NCBI GenBank assembly: GCA_009919985.1
Contig: RGAX01000039.1
Location: forward strand, 1 to 17,130
Reading direction: 5' to 3'
Source: Opitutaceae bacterium
GTDB lineage: Bacteria; Verrucomicrobiota; Verrucomicrobiia; Opitutales; Opitutaceae
Length of the DNA stretch: 17,130 bases
Below the pieces are notes generated by a model. The model was not told the origin of the DNA. It worked only from the letters and a program-made list of their open reading frames with translations, and did no database searches. Below are positions 13,931 to 17,130 of the stretch, piece after piece (the first letter of the stretch is position 1; each line of letters starts with the position of its first letter). Made by a program: the position numbers and the translations under genes.

Positions 13931-14791
13931 ATGCCTAAACTCGGTTTCAACCTGCTCGCCTGGACCGCGTCGATCTCCGACGATTTTTTTCCACACATCG
14001 AACGCCTTAAAAAAATCGGCTACGACGGCATCGAGATTTGCAACGGTGCTCAAGACCCCGCCGCCTATAAGCGGCTCAAAAAACTGCTCGCTGATCTTAA
14101 CCTTGGCGTCACCTGCGTCACCATCGTCGGCGCCGACGCCAATCCCGCCAGCCCCGATGCCGCCATCCGCGCCAAGGGCCTGGAGGTAATCAAGTGGAAC
14201 ATCGATCGCACCGTGGACTGCGGCGCGAAATTGCTCTGCGGCCCATTCCATTCTGCTTTCGCCACGTTCACACGCGCCGACATCAACCCCGACGAATACC
14301 AACGCAGCGCCGAGATTCTCCGCGCCGCCGGCGACTACGCCAAACAAGCCGGCGTTATCCTCTGCCCTGAAGCGCTCAACCGTTTTGAGTGTTACCTCTG
14401 CAACACCATGGCGCAGCTGCGCATGCTCATTGAACTCACCGATCACCCCAACGTGCGCGCCATGTACGACACGCACCACGCCAACACCGAGGAAAAAACT
14501 TTCGCCGGTGCCATCCGCACCATCGCTCCGGTCCTCGCGCACGTGCACCTCAGTGAGAACGATCGCGGTACACCCGGCTCCGGTCACATCAACTTCCGCG
14601 AAAACCTCACCACGCTGCGCGAAGTCGGCTACGATGGATGGATGACAATCGAGGCCTTCAGCCGCTCCGACCCCGCTTTCGCCAACGCCATCAACGTCTG
14701 GCGCGAGTTTTCTCCCGCTTGGGACATCGCCGAATCCGGCTACACTTTTCTCCGGCGCGAAATCGCCGCCGCCGGTTACCCCATCGCCTAA
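13931..14791 (+). CDS. D-tagatose/D-psicose 3-epimerase-like sugar epimerase
   Basis: A 286-residue TIM-barrel enzyme. The four metal ligands of Pseudomonas cichorii D-tagatose 3-epimerase (E152, D185, H211, E246, recalled from the literature) align at E147 (PEALNRFE), D180 (MYDTHHANTEE), H206 (HVHLSEND) and E241 (MTIEAF), a constant offset of five. The substrate residues H188 and R217 align at H183 and R212 with the same offset. The GTPGSGHINF loop is also typical. The enzyme should therefore be an Mn/Co-dependent ketose or keto-sugar epimerase. E. coli YcjR, a 3-keto-glycoside 4-epimerase of the same fold, works with Gfo/Idh dehydrogenases, which fits the neighbour upstream. Start TTTT-ATG lacks a Shine-Dalgarno. 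It ends 14 bases before the ThuA fusion gene, so the two are probably co-transcribed. Confidence 0.9.
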   Translation: MPKLGFNLLAWTASISDDFFPHIERLKKIGYDGIEICNGAQDPAAYKRLKKLLADLNLGVTCVTIVGADANPASPDAAIRAKGLEVIKWNIDRTVDCGAKLLCGPFHSAFATFTRADINPDEYQRSAEILRAAGDYAKQAGVILCPEALNRFECYLCNTMAQLRMLIELTDHPNVRAMYDTHHANTEEKTFAGAIRTIAPVLAHVHLSENDRGTPGSGHINFRENLTTLREVGYDGWMTIEAFSRSDPAFANAINVWREFSPAWDIAESGYTFLRREIAAAGYPIA

Positions 14792-14805
14792 TTTTTTATC
14801 TCTTT

Positions 14806-17130
14806 ATGAATTTCCGTCGCCTGCTTCGCCCCCTCGTTCTTCTCGCCGCGTCCTGCACCTTCGCCTCCGCCGCTGCGCCCACCACGCTGGTCCTAGAACC
14901 GGCGGCCGGTGTGGCCGCGAAGGGCAAACACGTCGTGCTCCTCTCCGGCGACGAAGAATATCGTAGCGAAGAAGCGCTCCCGATGCTGGCGAAAATCCTC
15001 AGCCAACGCCACGGCTTCAAAACCACCGTTCTGTTCGCCCTCGACGCCGACGGTACGATCAATCCCAACAACGGTAAGTCCCTCTCCGGCTCCGAAGCCC
15101 TCGACACCGCGGACATCATTATCATGTCGCTGCGTTTCCGCGCTTGGTCCGACGAGGCGATGCAGCGTTTCGACGCCGCCCACCGCCGCGGCGTTCCCAT
15201 CATCGCGCTCCGTACCTCGACCCACGCGTTTAATTTCCCCGCCGGCAGTCCGTGGTCTGCCTATTCGTGGAATAACAAAACCTCTCCCGCCACCACCGGC
15301 GGGTTCGGCAAACAAGTCCTCGGCGAGACGTGGGTGACTCATTGGGGTAAACATAAAGTCGAGGCCACCCGCGGCGTCATCGAACCCGGCGTTACCACCG
15401 ACCCGCTGCTACGCGGCGTCACCGAACTTTTTGGTAACTCCGATGTCTACGAAGCCGCGCCACCCGCCGACGCGATAATCCTCGTCCGCGGCCACGTTCT
15501 CAAAGGCATGAGCCCTAGCGACGCGTCTGCGGATTACGTCAAAAAAACCGCCGCTAAAGTGGAGCAACCCGTTAACGCTCCCGCGATGCCCGTTGTCTGG
15601 ACGCGTCTGCATAAAACCGAGTCCGGCGCTACGGCGAAAATTTTTACCACCACCCTCGGTGCCGCCACCGATTTCGAAAATGAGTCGCTCCGCCGTCTCA
15701 TCGTCAATGCCACCTATTGGGCCGCCGGCCTCGAGGTCCCAGCTAAAGCCGAGGTCACCGCGTTCGATAGCTACGCGCCACGCATGTACGGCTTCGATGG
15801 CTACCGCACCGGCATCACACCCGCCGATCACGCGCTCGGCAAAGTGCTTCCCCTCGGTGGCACCGTGCCGCCTAAGCCACCCAAAGCCGCGCCCGCGGCC
15901 GCGCCCAAAGCCGCCGCGATTCCCGCCGCAATTAACGCGCCCATCGCGCTCATTCCCGGAACCAAAATAGCCATCATCGGAAACGCCCTAGGCGACCGCA
16001 TGCAGCACTTCGGCGCTTTTGAAACGCTCATCCACGCGAAATATCCGAAACACGAAATCGTCGTACGCAACCTCGCGGTCACCGGCGACGAACTCACCGC
16101 GCGCGCGCGCTCTAAAGATTTCGGTACACCTGACGAATGGCTCACACGCGTCGGCGCTGATGTGATCTTCGCTTTCTTCGGTTTCAATGAGTCCTTCGCT
16201 GGTCCTGAAGGCGTCGCCAAATTCAAATCCGACCTCGATGCCTTCTTGCGCGAAACCCGCGCCAAAACCTACGGCACGCGCGGCCCACCGCAGATCGTTC
16301 TGTTTTCCCCCATCGCTAACGAAACCCTCCCTGATAAAAACTTCGTCGTTCCGCCCACCAACAATCGCAACCTCGCCCTTTACGCGCAGGCCATGGCCGA
16401 AGTCGCCGGCGACCGTGCTGGCGTGACCTTCGTGGATCTCTACGCTCCCTCGCAGAAACTTTACGCCGACGCCGCCAAGGCGGGACAACCTCTCACAATT
16501 AACGGCGTTCACCTTAACCAAGGCGGCGACGCGGCCTTCGCCCCTGTGATGTTTCAGACCCTTTTCGGTGAAGCCGCGCCCGCCGGCGACTTCGCCAAGT
16601 TGCAGGCCGCCGTGAACGCGAAAAATGAAGAGTGGCACAACCGCTACCGCACGATGGACGGATACAACGTTTATGGCGACCGCTCCAAGATCGCATACGA
16701 ATCCGTTAAAGATCAGCCTAAGATCACCAACTACCAAGTGATGCAGGAAGAAATGGCGCAGCGCGACGCGATCACCGCCAACCGCGACCGCCTTCTCTGG
16801 GCCAACGCCAAGGGCGACAAAACTCCGCCGGAGTTACTTTCCGTGCCGATGGTCACGCCTTTCGGCACCAATAAACCCGGCACCAACCCGGATGGCACCT
16901 ACGAGTTCCTCAGTGCGGAAGCCGCCATCGGTAAAATGACTCTCGCCCCCGGCCTGAAGGTGAATGTCTTCGCCAGCGAAAAAGAATTCCCCGAACTCGC
17001 GAAGGCCGTGCAGATGGCCTGGGACACCAAGGGCCGCCTTTGGGTCTCCGTCTGGCCAAATTATCCGGAGCGTACGCCCACCTCTAAACTTGGCGATAGC
17101 ATCCTCATTTTCGAAGACACCGACCACGAC
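14806..17130 (+). CDS. ThuA-SGNH-'PVC-type' dehydrogenase fusion protein, partial (3' end beyond window)
   Basis: The frame is open from ATG 14806 to the window edge (775 residues so far). The signal peptide is about 1-23 (LRPLVLLAASCTFASA). A ThuA-like domain (about 42-260) starts KHVVLLSGDEEYRSEE. An Ala/Pro/Lys linker occupies about 355-380. An SGNH-hydrolase-like domain (about 386-585) has IIGNALGDRM, FFGFNES (459-463) and INGVHLN with H569. From about 711 (GLKVNVFASEKEFPELAKAVQMAWD, then GRLWVSVWPNYPE and LIFEDTDHD) it matches the membrane-bound-dehydrogenase propeller of PVC-type cytochrome proteins, which normally end in a CxxCH haem domain, here out of view. The SGNH nucleophile Ser is not at its usual block I place (GNA instead of GDS). 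Probably an exported glycan- or sugar-acting protein. Co-transcribed with the epimerase 14 bases upstream. Confidence 0.88.
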   Translation, partial: MNFRRLLRPLVLLAASCTFASAAAPTTLVLEPAAGVAAKGKHVVLLSGDEEYRSEEALPMLAKILSQRHGFKTTVLFALDADGTINPNNGKSLSGSEALDTADIIIMSLRFRAWSDEAMQRFDAAHRRGVPIIALRTSTHAFNFPAGSPWSAYSWNNKTSPATTGGFGKQVLGETWVTHWGKHKVEATRGVIEPGVTTDPLLRGVTELFGNSDVYEAAPPADAIILVRGHVLKGMSPSDASADYVKKTAAKVEQPVNAPAMPVVWTRLHKTESGATAKIFTTTLGAATDFENESLRRLIVNATYWAAGLEVPAKAEVTAFDSYAPRMYGFDGYRTGITPADHALGKVLPLGGTVPPKPPKAAPAAAPKAAAIPAAINAPIALIPGTKIAIIGNALGDRMQHFGAFETLIHAKYPKHEIVVRNLAVTGDELTARARSKDFGTPDEWLTRVGADVIFAFFGFNESFAGPEGVAKFKSDLDAFLRETRAKTYGTRGPPQIVLFSPIANETLPDKNFVVPPTNNRNLALYAQAMAEVAGDRAGVTFVDLYAPSQKLYADAAKAGQPLTINGVHLNQGGDAAFAPVMFQTLFGEAAPAGDFAKLQAAVNAKNEEWHNRYRTMDGYNVYGDRSKIAYESVKDQPKITNYQVMQEEMAQRDAITANRDRLLWANAKGDKTPPELLSVPMVTPFGTNKPGTNPDGTYEFLSAEAAIGKMTLAPGLKVNVFASEKEFPELAKAVQMAWDTKGRLWVSVWPNYPERTPTSKLGDSILIFEDTDHD

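Noticed and set aside
15988..16737. Minus-strand open frame of 249 codons within the ThuA-SGNH gene
   Set aside because: The plus-strand frame is open for 775 codons with family motifs throughout; the antisense frame has none.

Overview
The window looks like a piece of a GC-rich (roughly 60%) chromosome from the Verrucomicrobiota, most plausibly an Opitutae/Opitutaceae-type bacterium. This is inferred from family content: a ThuA/SGNH/'PVC-type' dehydrogenase protein, a Tat-exported Gfo/Idh/MocA oxidoreductase, an exported FG-GAP protein, several xylose-isomerase-like TIM barrels, and start codons that mostly lack a Shine-Dalgarno sequence. No rRNA, tRNA, CRISPR array, insertion sequence or phage gene was seen.

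Left part (1-2870). A complete periplasmic HtrA/Deg serine protease (121-1650) is followed by a two-gene toxin-antitoxin module (Phd/YefM-like antitoxin 1929-2183, PIN-domain VapC-like toxin 2192-2626). The module has its own promoter, so close to the antitoxin start that the mRNA may be leaderless. A 252-base intergenic stretch with AT-rich inverted repeats follows, ending in a strong bidirectional terminator.

Middle part, minus strand (2879-8007). Transcription runs right to left: nadA, nadC, nadB (the aspartate-to-nicotinate-mononucleotide route of NAD synthesis, with nadC and nadB overlapping by one base), then a Tat-signal Gfo/Idh/MocA oxidoreductase ending at the bidirectional terminator. 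All three nad genes keep their catalytic or iron-sulfur residues. Divergent from nadA is a PAS-AraC regulator (8112-8864).

Right part, plus strand (9025-17130, running off the edge). This is a carbohydrate-type locus: an exported FG-GAP protein; a cupin resembling class I mannose-6-phosphate isomerase whose natural ATG is out of frame (probable frameshift); a TIM-barrel isomerase/epimerase; a cytoplasmic Gfo/Idh/MocA dehydrogenase; a second TIM barrel whose active site aligns with D-tagatose/D-psicose 3-epimerases at a constant offset; and the start of a very large exported ThuA-SGNH-dehydrogenase fusion. Dehydrogenase plus 3-epimerase-like TIM barrels plus PMI-like cupin suggests oxidation and isomerisation of a sugar or glycoside, possibly through a 3-keto intermediate. 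The substrate cannot be read from the sequence. Terminator-like hairpins at 8884-8920, 10253-10286 and 13830-13865 divide the region into several possible transcripts. The AraC regulator is a candidate local controller.
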